A stretch of 64,000 nucleotides of DNA from Chryseosolibacter sp039917935 (lineage in GTDB: Bacteria > Bacteroidota > Bacteroidia > Cytophagales > Cyclobacteriaceae), in the NCBI GenBank assembly GCA_039917935.1, contig JBDSIM010000176.1, forward strand, positions 1 to 64,000, written 5' to 3'. Positions 18,891 to 27,958 of the stretch are shown piece by piece (within the stretch, counting starts at the first letter, position 1; every line of letters begins with the position of its first letter). Below the pieces are notes generated by a model. That model was given only the letters and a program-made list of their open reading frames with translations. It was not told the DNA's origin and ran no database searches. Both the position numbers and the translations under genes were made by a program.

Positions 18891-19886
18891 TTATTTCATC
18901 CGGTGCTTTCTTGCTTTCCACAACGCCTCAGCCCGGATAGAATCATGGATACTGGCATTAATCTCATAGCCAACGAGGAGCACCACAGTAATGAGCTGGA
19001 CCCAAACCATGAGCGCGATCAAGACGCCAATTGAGCCATATACTTTATTGTAGGTGGCAAAGTTGGTGATGTAATAAGAAAATCCGTAGGATACCGCCAG
19101 ACATAATAAGGTAGCCACGAGGGATCCGATTGAAAAGAATCGCCAGTTGTAGTGGATGGCCGGCCCAAAATAATAAATGGTGGAGATGGTGAGAAAAAAG
19201 GTGATGAAAATAATCAAAAACCGCAAAGCGAAAATAAGATTTACCTCAAAGCTACTGAGATTGAAGGAGGTAAAATTCTGAAAATTTCCAAATAGATATT
19301 CGGTAACCAATTGGCCAACGACCAACAGCATGATGGTTACAAAAAGAACAATGGTCATGTTGATGGTTAACCCAGTGGCTATGAGCCTGGTTTTAAGTCC
19401 GCTTCTGTTCTCGATGGTCTTATAACAGGCGTTAAAAGCCCTCATCAGCGCGAGCATCCCATTCGTGGAGAGCACCAGCGCAAAGAGAAAACCCAGGGTA
19501 AGCAAACCCCCGCGTTGATTACTGACAATATCAAGAATAGTGGTAGAGGCAACCTCATACATATTAGGCGGCATCAGTCCACTTTCCGCCAATCCATGCA
19601 AAAACTCCATGATACTTTCCCGGTTGATGTCGGGGAAGTAACGGGTGACATAGGGGATTAAAGTGAAGAAAAAAATTATCGCCGGAAATATAGCCAGGAT
19701 AAAATTGAAGGCAACGCCATTCGCCCGGTCCATAATTTCGTCATCCTGCAGATTGTGCAGAAATCTTTTCACAATCCGGTATAAGGAAACGTCTTCATGT
19801 CGGCTGAATCGGATTTTTTTCATCCAGGCGAGCATGAGCCTGGCAGGGTTCCATCGGAAAAGCAGTCGCTTGTATTTATACTTCAT
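18891..19886 (-). CDS. YihY/BrkB-family inner-membrane protein
   Basis: About 331 residues with six predicted membrane helices and a basic N-terminal segment, the usual YihY (formerly RNase BN-like) layout. Motifs include GVAFNFILAIFPAIIFFFTLIP in helix 1 (split here: GVAFNFILAIFPAI), and YKTIENRSG in the loop after helix 2. Function of the family is unsettled; it has been proposed as a transporter. I start it at 19886 rather than 19934: the ATG there overlaps the thioesterase stop as ATGA, and the longer version would overlap that gene by 52 bases with an unlikely leader. So it is translationally coupled to the genes upstream. Confidence 0.85.
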   Translation of the reverse strand: MKYKYKRLLFRWNPARLMLAWMKKIRFSRHEDVSLYRIVKRFLHNLQDDEIMDRANGVAFNFILAIFPAIIFFFTLIPYVTRYFPDINRESIMEFLHGLAESGLMPPNMYEVASTTILDIVSNQRGGLLTLGFLFALVLSTNGMLALMRAFNACYKTIENRSGLKTRLIATGLTINMTIVLFVTIMLLVVGQLVTEYLFGNFQNFTSFNLSSFEVNLIFALRFLIIFITFFLTISTIYYFGPAIHYNWRFFSIGSLVATLLCLAVSYGFSYYITNFATYNKVYGSIGVLIALMVWVQLITVVLLVGYEINASIHDSIRAEALWKARKHRMK

Positions 19887-20290
19887 CCAAAATATGGCTC
19901 TAGTACCTTTTGCATGGCGGGCGGTTGGCGGCAAGGCCGGTTAGTGGTTTTGTTAATAAAAACCAGCAAGGTTTCACCCTGATGGATCAGGGCGTTTTGG
20001 CTGTTGAATATTTCGTATTCGAATCTGATTTTAACCCCGGGTTTTTCTCTTAACGTAGTAACTATACGAAGCAGGTCATCGTACCGGGCAGGGGCAATGT
20101 ACTTTGATTTATTTTCCAGTACAGGCATCATTACCCCCATTTCTTCGATTTCCCGATAAGTTAAACCTAGCTGGCGAAGACTTTCTACGCGGGCGACCTC
20201 ATAGTACATAGCGTAATTGCCATAATACACGTACCCCATCTGGTCTGTTTCGCCGTAGCGTACGCGTATCGAGGTTTCGGATGTATACAT
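19883..20290 (-). CDS. Acyl-CoA thioesterase, YbgC/4-hydroxybenzoyl-CoA type
   Basis: 135-residue hotdog-fold protein, normal length. It hydrolyses acyl-CoA thioesters in the cytoplasm. The active-site motif is VRYGETDQMGYVYYGNYAMY with the catalytic Asp near residue 16; the strand IRFEYEIFN is characteristic. Its ATG overlaps the stop of mltG as TAATG, and its own stop overlaps the next start as ATGA, so the three genes form a tight operon. The link between cell-wall lytic transglycosylase and thioesterase is a common Bacteroidota arrangement with no known shared function. Confidence 0.9.
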   Translation of the reverse strand: MYTSETSIRVRYGETDQMGYVYYGNYAMYYEVARVESLRQLGLTYREIEEMGVMMPVLENKSKYIAPARYDDLLRIVTTLREKPGVKIRFEYEIFNSQNALIHQGETLLVFINKTTNRPCRQPPAMQKVLEPYFG

Positions 20291-21339
20291 TATTGGTTTC
20301 TCCTTTGGGCACCTATTTTCATTTCACGGGTGAGTGCCTTCTGATATCGGGCAGCATTGTTCAGGTGTTCACGGTAACTACTGGTAAAATTGTGATTACC
20401 TGAAAAATCTTCTTTTGCGCACATATATAAATAATTGCTTTTTGTATAGTCCAAGACACCATCCAAAGCGAAAATCTCCGGCAAGTTTACAGGGCCGGGA
20501 GGCAGCCCACGGTTGCGATACGTATTATAAGGCGAATCAATTTCCTTGTGTTCATTTAAAACCCTTTTCAAAGAAAAATCTCCCACCGCGAAAACCAGCG
20601 TCGGATCAGCTTGTAAAGGAATCTCTTTTCTTAAACGATTGATATACAACCCGGCAATGACAGGAGCTTCATTGCGCTTGACCGATTCTGCCTGCACGAT
20701 GGAAGCCAGTATCGAAACTTCGATTGGCGTAAGTCCCAAAGCTCTTGCTTTCGCAAGGCGTTCTTCATTCCAGAATTTTTCAAATTCCATATGCATGCGA
20801 TCAATGAGTTCTTCCGCGGAGACATTATAATAGACCTCGTAGGTATTTGGAAGGAACATGGAAAGGATATTATCCTTATTGAAGCCATATGGATTATTCA
20901 TGGTAAATCCGATGAGGGCAGCTTCGAATTCGGCAGGTTTTAAATTCAGATTTCGGGTGATTTTTTCGCTGAGGTCCTTTATCAAGCGGACATTGTTAAA
21001 AGTTATCTTCACCGGTTCCTGTATCCCCGCCCTCAGCAAACGTATTGCCTGGATATTGGTTAGATTGGGCTGCAAGATGTAACGACCCGGCTTCACCTGT
21101 TCATCGTAATCCATGAGTTTGGAAAGAAAACTGAATGAAATGAGATCCTGGGTATAATCACCCTTGTGAAGTTTGTCCTGAAGATCTTTAAAGGTCGCAC
21201 CTTTTTCAATGATCAGCGCCCTTGGTTGTTTGCCTACCAGCACGTTGGGTGTATAGCAGACCTGATAAGCGTAGTAACCGAAGGAGATCAGCAGTACAGA
21301 AAACAACAGAAAAACAATTAACTTTTTCGATGGTCGCAT
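20290..21339 (-). CDS. mltG: Endolytic murein transglycosylase MltG
   Basis: About 349 residues. A single N-terminal membrane helix (KKLIVFLLFSVLLISFGYYAY, read in parts) anchors a periplasmic YceG-like domain with a LysM-like part (LIIEKGATFKDLQDKLHKG). It cleaves nascent peptidoglycan and limits glycan strand length. The catalytic-Glu region is ASIVQAESVKRNEAP, followed by AGLYINRLRKEIPLQADPT, a hallmark of the family; the C-terminal INTYR-like stretch is SPYNTYRNRGLPPGP. I prefer the internal Met at 21339 over 21366 because family members begin near the basic residues before the helix. First gene of the mltG-thioesterase-YihY operon. Confidence 0.93.
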   Translation of the reverse strand: MRPSKKLIVFLLFSVLLISFGYYAYQVCYTPNVLVGKQPRALIIEKGATFKDLQDKLHKGDYTQDLISFSFLSKLMDYDEQVKPGRYILQPNLTNIQAIRLLRAGIQEPVKITFNNVRLIKDLSEKITRNLNLKPAEFEAALIGFTMNNPYGFNKDNILSMFLPNTYEVYYNVSAEELIDRMHMEFEKFWNEERLAKARALGLTPIEVSILASIVQAESVKRNEAPVIAGLYINRLRKEIPLQADPTLVFAVGDFSLKRVLNEHKEIDSPYNTYRNRGLPPGPVNLPEIFALDGVLDYTKSNYLYMCAKEDFSGNHNFTSSYREHLNNAARYQKALTREMKIGAQRRNQ

Positions 21340-21453
21340 GAGTTGTAAGTTGGCGCTAAAATACAAATTTACGTAACTGGCGGTGTATCCTATTTTCTGA
21401 AAAATCCGCGTGATTAAGACATTTTAACTCCGAAAACCTATTTTTAGTGCAAA

Positions 21454-22083
21454 ATGCCTGCAGAGCTTATTAAAATTCATCCCCTTAACCCTGAACAACG
21501 CAAAATCAAACACGTTGTTGAGGTCCTTCAGAAGGGGGGCATCATTGTATATCCCACCGACACCATTTACGGCATCGGATGTGACTTGTTAAACAAAAAA
21601 TCCATTGAGAAGCTATGTCACATTTTAAATATTAAACCACAAAAGCTGGACCTGTCTTTCATTTGTTACGACCTCAGCCATATATCCGAGTACGTAAGGC
21701 GAATAGACACTCCCATATTTAAACTTTTAAAAAAAGCCCTTCCAGGCCCTTTTACTTTTATTCTTGAATCCAGCAGCAAGGTTCCTAAAATTCTTGACGT
21801 CAATAAGAAAACCGTTGGCATCCGGATCCCCGATCATGCCATCCCACGCATGATTGTTCAAAATTTAGGAAATCCACTCATAACCTCTTCCATAAAAAAT
21901 GATGATGTTATCAAAGAATATACGACCGATCCGGAGGAGATGTTTGAAGATTTTAAGAATGTTGTCGATATAGTCATCGATGGAGGTGCGGGTGGAAATG
22001 TACCTTCTACCGTCGCCGATTGTACGACTTCAGAAATTCAAGTTCTCAGGCAAGGTCTGGGAGATATCAATCAATATCTGTAA
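21454..22083 (+). CDS. YrdC/YciO-family protein (threonylcarbamoyl-AMP synthase-like)
   Basis: 209 residues with one YrdC domain. The motif GGIIVYPTDTIYGIGCD is near residues 29-45, and the later KALPGPFTFIL and VGIRIPDHAIP are conserved in the family. TsaC/Sua5 members make the threonylcarbamoyl-AMP used for t6A37 in tRNA. This one has the YciO-like shape with an extra C-terminal part (DGGAGGNVPSTVADCT), so a direct t6A role is likely but not certain. It is divergent to mltG, with 87 bases between the starts. The WbqC-like gene follows on the same strand. Confidence 0.87.
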   Translation: MPAELIKIHPLNPEQRKIKHVVEVLQKGGIIVYPTDTIYGIGCDLLNKKSIEKLCHILNIKPQKLDLSFICYDLSHISEYVRRIDTPIFKLLKKALPGPFTFILESSSKVPKILDVNKKTVGIRIPDHAIPRMIVQNLGNPLITSSIKNDDVIKEYTTDPEEMFEDFKNVVDIVIDGGAGGNVPSTVADCTTSEIQVLRQGLGDINQYL

Positions 22084-22150
22084 ATGTTGGAGCAGCAATA
22101 GTTTAATTAATGGCCATGTTTTCTTAAAAACCGAAGGGAAAAATTACATC

Positions 22151-22777
22151 GTGAAAGCTGCTTTGATTGAACTGCACTATCTTCCCTCGCTGGCATACTT
22201 TACTGCTATCCGTAATTATAAACATATCGTTGTAGAAAAATATGAACACTACGAAAAGCAATCATTCCGAAACCGCTGTTACGTTAAAGGGCCTCATCAA
22301 ATTGAAAAACTAATCATTCCTGTTACCCATAAACATGGAAAGGCCAGGCTCATGGAGGTGAAACCCGACTATAGCCAGAAATGGCTGAACAACCATTGGA
22401 GAACAATCCAGTCCGGCTACGGAAAAGCCCCTTTTTTTGAATATTACGCCCCGGAACTTCACGAGGTACTTTTTAAAAAGGCCTCCTCCCTATTTGATTT
22501 GAACCTCCAGTTAATGACATTGTGTCTCAAATGGCTAAAATTAAAAGTTGCTATCAGCGAAACGTCAGCCTTTGAACCCATACCGGCGGAGGGCATAATT
22601 GATTTGCGCGGGCTGTTAAACATGAAAAAAGAAGATAGTTGTAATAGATTTTATAAAAGCGTAGAATATCGACAGGTCTTTGGCAGTAAGTTTGTTCCTA
22701 ACCTTAGTCTCATAGACTTGATGTTTTGTCAGGGACCAGGCGCGTGGGATATCGTACAGTCTTCGGCGGTAAAATGA
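22151..22777 (+). CDS. WbqC-like family protein
   Basis: 208 residues starting with a GTG at 22151 (KAALIELHYLPSLAYFTAI). The longer frame from 21980 would overlap the YrdC gene and has no family-like residues, so I reject it. WbqC-like proteins are a Bacteroidota family of unknown biochemical role, first named near O-antigen genes. Features visible: ELHYLPSLAYFTAI, YEKQSFRNRCYV, the KWLNNHWRTIQSGYGKAPFF core and the terminal NLSLIDLMFCQGP, all typical. No signal peptide. It lies between the YrdC gene and clpC. Confidence 0.85.
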   Translation: MKAALIELHYLPSLAYFTAIRNYKHIVVEKYEHYEKQSFRNRCYVKGPHQIEKLIIPVTHKHGKARLMEVKPDYSQKWLNNHWRTIQSGYGKAPFFEYYAPELHEVLFKKASSLFDLNLQLMTLCLKWLKLKVAISETSAFEPIPAEGIIDLRGLLNMKKEDSCNRFYKSVEYRQVFGSKFVPNLSLIDLMFCQGPGAWDIVQSSAVK

Positions 22778-22910
22778 ACAATAAGCCCGCACGTTGTGTT
22801 TCTATAGGATAATAAGTGCTCCGTCTGAAGGGCGGAAATCTTTAGTTTCTCTATAGTATTGTACGGTAGAAAAACTTTACATTTACATTAATCAAATCAC
22901 AGGATTTTAC

Positions 22911-25457
22911 ATGGAAGCCAAATTTTCCAATAGAGTTAAAGAAGTGATCTCGCTCAGCAGGGAAGAAGCGCTGCGTCTTGGTCATGATTACATAGGCACA
23001 GAACATCTGTTACTGGGCATGATTCGCGAAGGCGAAGGTGTTGCCGTGGGCGTTTTAAAAAAACTCGGCGTGCCGCTCGATGAGCTTCGGGCAGAAATTG
23101 AAAAAATTTCCAAGGGTACTGCCACGCATGAAATAAAAAATCTCGCTAACATTCCTTTGACAAAAGCGTCAGAAAAGGTTTTAAAAATAACTTATCTGGA
23201 GGCCAAAATTTTTAAGGCACAGTTGATAGGTACCGAGCACTTATTGCTCTCCATTCTTCGCGACGCCGATAACCTTGCCACACAGATCTTAAATAAGTTC
23301 GACGTCAACTACGAGACGGTTAAAGAAATGCTGGAATATCAAAACGAAAGTCCTATGGCATCCTCGGATACTGATGATCCGGATGATGATTCTTCAAAAA
23401 TCTTCGGTAGTGCAGGTGCAGGTGCAGGCAAGGAGAAAAAAGGAACTGAAAAATCAAGAACTCCGGTGCTTGATAATTTCGGGAGGGACCTCACGCGGCT
23501 AGCCGAAGACAATAAACTAGACCCTATCGTTGGGCGGGAAAAAGAAATTGAACGTGTCGCCCAGATATTATCCAGAAGAAAGAAAAATAATCCCATACTG
23601 ATAGGTGAACCTGGTGTTGGTAAAACTGCCATCGCTGAGGGTTTAGCCCTTAGAATCATTCAAAAGAAAGTTTCCAGGGTGTTGTTTGGTAAGAGGGTTG
23701 TGACTTTGGATCTGGCCTCTTTGGTTGCCGGAACAAAATACCGTGGACAGTTTGAAGAAAGGATGAAAGCTGTCATGAATGAATTGGAGAAATCTCCAGA
23801 TGTAATCTTGTTCATTGATGAGTTGCATACCATAGTGGGTGCCGGTGGAGCCTCAGGTTCGCTGGACGCATCGAATATGTTCAAGCCGGCCCTGGCCAGG
23901 GGCGAAATACAATGTATCGGTGCCACTACACTGGATGAGTATCGTCAGTATATTGAAAAAGATGGAGCCCTTGCCCGCAGATTTCAAATGGTAATGGTTG
24001 ATTCCACTTCCGTGGAAGAAACTATTCAGATACTGGATAACATCAAGGAAAAATATGAAGATCACCATCATGTTATTTATACGAAGGAAGCGATTGACGC
24101 GTGCGTAAGATTATCTGACCGCTATATCAGTGATCGCTACTTGCCCGACAAAGCCATTGACGTACTCGATGAAGCCGGTGCGCGCGTGCACATCAATAAT
24201 ATTCATGTTCCTGATGATATCGTGAAATTTGAAGAAGCGATTGAAGACGTGAAGAAAGAAAAGAACCGCGTCGTGAAAAGTCAGAAATACGAAGAGGCTG
24301 CTCAATTGCGTGACCGTGAAAAGAAACTCATTGAACAGTTAGACCTCGCCAAAACAAAGTGGGAAGAAAAAACCCGGACTGAAAAATATACCGTTGACGA
24401 AGACAATGTCGCCGATGTTATCGCGATGATGACGGGTATCCCTACAAAACGAATTGCCCAAAAGGAAAGCAATAAGTTGTTGGGTATGACCGCGGAATTG
24501 AGTGGTAAGGTTATTGGCCAGGAGGAGGCGATCAAAAAATTAACCAAAGCTATTCAGCGTACGCGCGTAGGATTAAAAGATCCCAGAAAGCCAATAGGTT
24601 CGTTTATATTCCTGGGTCCTACGGGAGTTGGAAAAACTGAGTTAGCCAAAGTACTCGCGAATTACCTTTTCGATAAGGAGGATGCTTTGATACGTATTGA
24701 CATGAGCGAATACATGGAGAAATTTTCTGTATCCCGCCTTGTGGGCGCTCCTCCCGGATATGTAGGATATGAAGAAGGTGGACAGCTTACCGAGAAAGTA
24801 AGGCGCAAACCGTATTCAGTAGTATTGCTGGATGAAATTGAAAAAGCACATCCGGATGTATTCAATATTTTACTCCAGGTTTTGGATGATGGTATCCTGA
24901 CCGATGGTCTAGGAAGAAGGGTGGATTTCAGAAATACGATTATTATTATGACCTCCAATATTGGGGTTCGTGACCTGAAAGATTTCGGTTCCGGAATTGG
25001 ATTTGCCAGCGCCGCAAAGATGCAGAATGACGAAGAGCAAATGAAATCAACCATTCAGAGTGCTTTGAAAAGGGCCTTTAGTCCTGAGTTTTTAAATCGT
25101 TTGGATGATGTGATTGTGTTTAATTCACTACTTCGTCAAGACATCCATAAGATCATCGACCTAAGCCTGGGCAAATTGTTTGCGAGAATTACCCAGATTG
25201 GATATAACGTGGAGATAACTGATAAAGCAAAAGATTTCTTAGCCGAAAAAGGTTATGACCATCAGTTTGGTGCCAGACCCTTAAATCGCGCCATCCAGAA
25301 ATACCTCGAAGACCCCGTAGCCGAAGAAATCCTTAAAGGTGAAATCGAAGAAGGTGGAACGATCCTGGCCGACTATGAAGGCAAAGGCGATCTGCTCACT
25401 CTTAAAGTGAAAAAGACAAAGGCTCCGAAGGAGCCTAAGGAAAAGAAAAGTGAATAA
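22911..25457 (+). CDS. clpC: ATP-dependent Clp protease ATPase subunit ClpC
   Basis: 848 residues. A hexameric AAA+ unfoldase that feeds substrates to ClpP in the cytoplasm. Two N-terminal Clp repeats (EHLLLGMI and EHLLLSIL, residues about 1-145) precede the first AAA module with Walker A GEPGVGKT at 232-239 and LFIDELHT, a coiled middle domain containing the UVR motif (KYEEAAQLRDREKKL) that marks ClpC rather than ClpA, and the second AAA module with GPTGVGKTE at 569. The C-terminus is rich in Lys and Glu. A strong hairpin terminator lies right after the stop. Confidence 0.97.
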   Translation: MEAKFSNRVKEVISLSREEALRLGHDYIGTEHLLLGMIREGEGVAVGVLKKLGVPLDELRAEIEKISKGTATHEIKNLANIPLTKASEKVLKITYLEAKIFKAQLIGTEHLLLSILRDADNLATQILNKFDVNYETVKEMLEYQNESPMASSDTDDPDDDSSKIFGSAGAGAGKEKKGTEKSRTPVLDNFGRDLTRLAEDNKLDPIVGREKEIERVAQILSRRKKNNPILIGEPGVGKTAIAEGLALRIIQKKVSRVLFGKRVVTLDLASLVAGTKYRGQFEERMKAVMNELEKSPDVILFIDELHTIVGAGGASGSLDASNMFKPALARGEIQCIGATTLDEYRQYIEKDGALARRFQMVMVDSTSVEETIQILDNIKEKYEDHHHVIYTKEAIDACVRLSDRYISDRYLPDKAIDVLDEAGARVHINNIHVPDDIVKFEEAIEDVKKEKNRVVKSQKYEEAAQLRDREKKLIEQLDLAKTKWEEKTRTEKYTVDEDNVADVIAMMTGIPTKRIAQKESNKLLGMTAELSGKVIGQEEAIKKLTKAIQRTRVGLKDPRKPIGSFIFLGPTGVGKTELAKVLANYLFDKEDALIRIDMSEYMEKFSVSRLVGAPPGYVGYEEGGQLTEKVRRKPYSVVLLDEIEKAHPDVFNILLQVLDDGILTDGLGRRVDFRNTIIIMTSNIGVRDLKDFGSGIGFASAAKMQNDEEQMKSTIQSALKRAFSPEFLNRLDDVIVFNSLLRQDIHKIIDLSLGKLFARITQIGYNVEITDKAKDFLAEKGYDHQFGARPLNRAIQKYLEDPVAEEILKGEIEEGGTILADYEGKGDLLTLKVKKTKAPKEPKEKKSE

Positions 25458-25466
25458 CTTAACAGC

Positions 25467-25493
25467 AAAAAGCCGGTTCAAGCCGGCTTTTTT
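25467..25493 (+). terminator. Intrinsic terminator after clpC
   Basis: The stem AAAAAGCCGG/CCGGCTTTTT has a 6-base loop and is followed by a T-run. It starts 10 bases after the clpC stop. Confidence 0.9.
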
Positions 25494-25529
25494 GTTTGTT
25501 ATGGTACCGGGCATTTTGTAAATTGATCT

Positions 25530-26111
25530 ATGATCTTTCCAGCAACATTGAAAGGCCGTTACATTGAACGGATGACAGACGGGGAATTCTTCTATTTCTG
25601 TCAGGATAATAAAGATTTTAAATTCGAAAGAACATCTGAGGGTCAAATAATTCTTATGTCTCCAACTGGATTTATAACAGGTGATAGAAATCGTTCCATT
25701 ATCAAGCAAATCAGCAATTGGAATGACCAGTATAAATTGGGGAGGGCGGTGGATTCTGATACAGGATTTTACCTTTCTAACGGGGCCATGCGTAATCCAG
25801 ATTCAGCCTGGGTAAGTAATGAAAAATTAAAAAATATCAGCTCAGCAGAACTCGAAGGGTTCCCACACTTCTGCCCTGATTTTATCGTTGAGCTACGTTC
25901 AAAAGGTGACACCTTAAAAGAACTGAAAGCAAAGATGAACGAATGGATGGACAATGGCTGCAAACTTGGCTGGCTCATTGATGCAGACGAAGAAAAGGTT
26001 TATGTCTACTACAACAGCCAGGAAACTGTACACAATGGTTTTAACAATCCACTTTCTGGCGAACCTGTTTTACCCGGGTTTAACCTCATCCTTTCAGAAC
26101 TCCGGGTCTAG
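25530..26111 (+). CDS. Uma2-family (DUF820) putative restriction-like protein
   Basis: 193 residues. Uma2 proteins have a PD-(D/E)xK nuclease-like fold and are very abundant in Cytophagales and Cyanobacteria; their activity is unproven. Motifs: ILMSPTGFITGDRNR in the N-terminal half, GFYLSNGAMRNPDSAWVS with the PDSAW core, and FCPDFIVELRSKGDTLKELK where the Glu and later Lys residues of the nuclease motif lie. C-terminal DNGCKLGWLIDADEEKVYVY is also typical. It follows the clpC terminator and converges with the LytTR gene. A broken relative is at 31.2-31.75 kb. Confidence 0.87.
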   Translation: MIFPATLKGRYIERMTDGEFFYFCQDNKDFKFERTSEGQIILMSPTGFITGDRNRSIIKQISNWNDQYKLGRAVDSDTGFYLSNGAMRNPDSAWVSNEKLKNISSAELEGFPHFCPDFIVELRSKGDTLKELKAKMNEWMDNGCKLGWLIDADEEKVYVYYNSQETVHNGFNNPLSGEPVLPGFNLILSELRV

Positions 26112-26123
26112 CATTACACCACG

Positions 26124-26145
26124 TAAAGCTTTCTACTTTAAGCTT
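26124..26145. terminator. Possible bidirectional terminator between convergent genes
   Basis: AAAGCTT and AAGCTTT form a 7-base-pair stem with an AT-rich loop between the stops of Uma2 (plus) and the LytTR regulator (minus). It is weak, with no long T-run. Confidence 0.35.
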
Positions 26146-26152
26146 TAAGCTT

Positions 26153-26875
26153 CTAAAGACTCATCATATCCTTAAACTTTGCTGCCTGTCTGCGACTCAC
26201 TTCAACCTTGTCTCCTCCGCGTAGCCTTACCATTAAACCTCCATTAAACCATGATTCAATACCTTCGACCCAACTTAAGTTAACAATATGCTTGCGGCTA
26301 GCCCGGAAAAAAGCACGCTCGTCCAGTTTCTCGTCCAGGGCATTCAACGACTTATGGATCATTGGCCGATTATTGTCAAAATACACTTTGATATAGTTTC
26401 CGTCAGATTCAAATAATCTGACGTTGGTAAGGCTTACAAACCAGCAACGGTCTCCGTCTTTAACGAAGACCTGATCGTTAAGCCCCAGTTTTTTCTCGGG
26501 GCCTCGTTCGGCCACAATTTTTGCCCGCTCTTTTTCCTGTAGCTTGATCACGGTTTCTGACAACCGCTCCGGTTGAATTGGTTTCAACAGGTAATCCAGG
26601 GCATTTACTTCAAAAGCTTTCAGCGCGAATTCGTCATAAGCTGTAGTAAATACCACGAGTGGAACAGCATCCAGCATTTCCAGCAATTGAAAACCGGTCT
26701 TTCCAGGCATCTGTATGTCCAGAAATAAGAGATCAGGGTTAAGCTCATTGATCATCTGAAAGGCCTCTTCCGCATTCATTGCCTCACCTACCACCTCGAT
26801 CATCGGATGTTCTTCCAGCAGCTTCATTAGCTCTTTTCTTGCCAGGCGTTCGTCATCAACGATTAGTGCTCTCAT
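26153..26875 (-). CDS. LytTR-type response regulator
   Basis: About 240 residues starting at MRALIVDDERLARKEL (26875); the ORF upstream of that is unlike a receiver. The receiver has the acidic pair in VDDER, the phospho-acceptor Asp in LLFLDIQMPG and the Lys in YLLKPI. The C-terminal LytTR DNA-binding domain follows (FRASRKHIVNLSWVEGIE and FNGGLMVRLRGGDKVEVSR, read in parts). It would control transcription in response to the adjacent kinase. The start overlaps the kinase stop by about 20 bases, so they form one operon. Target genes are unknown. Confidence 0.93.
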   Translation of the reverse strand: MRALIVDDERLARKELMKLLEEHPMIEVVGEAMNAEEAFQMINELNPDLLFLDIQMPGKTGFQLLEMLDAVPLVVFTTAYDEFALKAFEVNALDYLLKPIQPERLSETVIKLQEKERAKIVAERGPEKKLGLNDQVFVKDGDRCWFVSLTNVRLFESDGNYIKVYFDNNRPMIHKSLNALDEKLDERAFFRASRKHIVNLSWVEGIESWFNGGLMVRLRGGDKVEVSRRQAAKFKDMMSL

Positions 26876-27908
26876 ATCTTCTTTTTTGGGGTAATACCAG
26901 TTCTGTAAGGACAAAATTATCTTTTTCATTCACAATGCGAAAGGATGCATCGTCACCATAAATTAATTTTAATCGCTGAACAGTATTTTTTAGTCCCAGA
27001 CCGTCCTTACTGGTTTTTTCACCATTTATCAAACACCCACTATTCCGGATTTGGATCCGGAGATGGTCGTTTTCCACCAACGTTTTCATTTTGATGATTC
27101 CCCCAGCCGTTAATTTGGATATACCATGCTTAATGCCATTTTCAACCAGCGTCTGAATCATCAGAGGGGGTACAAAAAAACTATGAGAATCCGGATGAAT
27201 GTCAAACTCGGTGCGCAACCTTTCCTCAAAACGGATAATCTCCAATCCCAGGTAATCCTTCACAATTTTCAGTTCGTCATCAAACCGGGTAAGGCCTTTT
27301 TTATCTGATGCCAGCGAACTTCTTAAAATAGTGGATAGCTGATTAATGGCTTGCTTGGATTTTACAGGGTTTTCATCTACTAAAGCCCGGATACTATTTA
27401 GGGCGTTGAAAATAAAATGAGGATTCAATTGTGATTTGAGATTGTTCAATTCGATCTGAACCATGGAAGCTTCATATTTCAGGCTTTTATTGTACTGATC
27501 AAAATAGTGGTAGGTGAAGTACAAAACATACCACAGGAAAAAGATTACCGCGTAAACCGACGACAATCCCAAAATTATTGCAGGGTCGAAAGCCACTTAG
27601 CCATCGAAAATTCCCAACAGATAACTAATGGGCATTCTTAATATATAAACGATGACACCCAGAACAAATGACATGACCAATACACGAGTGATCAACTTAG
27701 GCATGCCGATCTTTAACCACCTGCTGGGGTGCACCAAAATCCGGAAAACATGGGTGACAAGCAAAGGGAGTAACGATTCAAAGAACAGAAAAATTACCCG
27801 GTCCAAACTGGTGCCACCGGAGGCGATAATACTGGAAACAATTTGCACGACCGCATATAAAAGCCAGCCGCCAATCTGCAATGTCCAGTATAGTCTTTCC
27901 CGATTCAC
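26856..27908 (-). pseudogene. LytS-like sensor histidine kinase interrupted by an in-frame TAA
   Basis: The N-terminal piece (27908 to 27597, 103 residues) has three membrane helices starting MNRERLYWTLQIGGWLLYA. TAA at 27599-27597 ends it, directly followed by GTG and the same frame: AFDPAIILGLSSVYAVIFF, a further helix, then ELNNLKSQLNPHFIFNALNS with the phospho-acceptor His, LVENGIKHGI as N box and KDGLGLKN as G box. Homologues have all four helices and the kinase in a single protein, so the stop is a lesion. A restart at GTG would give a kinase with one helix, which might still pair with the regulator. A base error is the other explanation. Confidence 0.8.
27597..27599 (-). other. In-frame ochre stop inside the sensor kinase gene
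   Basis: Minus-strand context is GAT GGC TAA GTG GCT TTC. Similarity to LytS-family kinases continues on both sides in one frame. Confidence 0.8.
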
Positions 27909-27958
27909 GAGCTGATATTATTATTTTGGAGTGGACGTAGTGTAAGAATGATAATCAG

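Noticed and set aside
19887..19934. Longer start for the YihY gene
   Set aside because: Overlaps the thioesterase gene by 52 bases; the ATGA overlap at 19886-19883 is the typical coupling.
21980..22150. Longer start for the WbqC-like gene
   Set aside because: Would overlap the YrdC gene by about 100 bases and adds residues unlike the family; GTG at 22151 fits homologues.
12361..27908. Stop-codon reassignment or selenocysteine/pyrrolysine insertion
   Set aside because: Other genes use TAA, TAG and TGA as normal ends, and the two internal stops are different codons with no recoding element visible.
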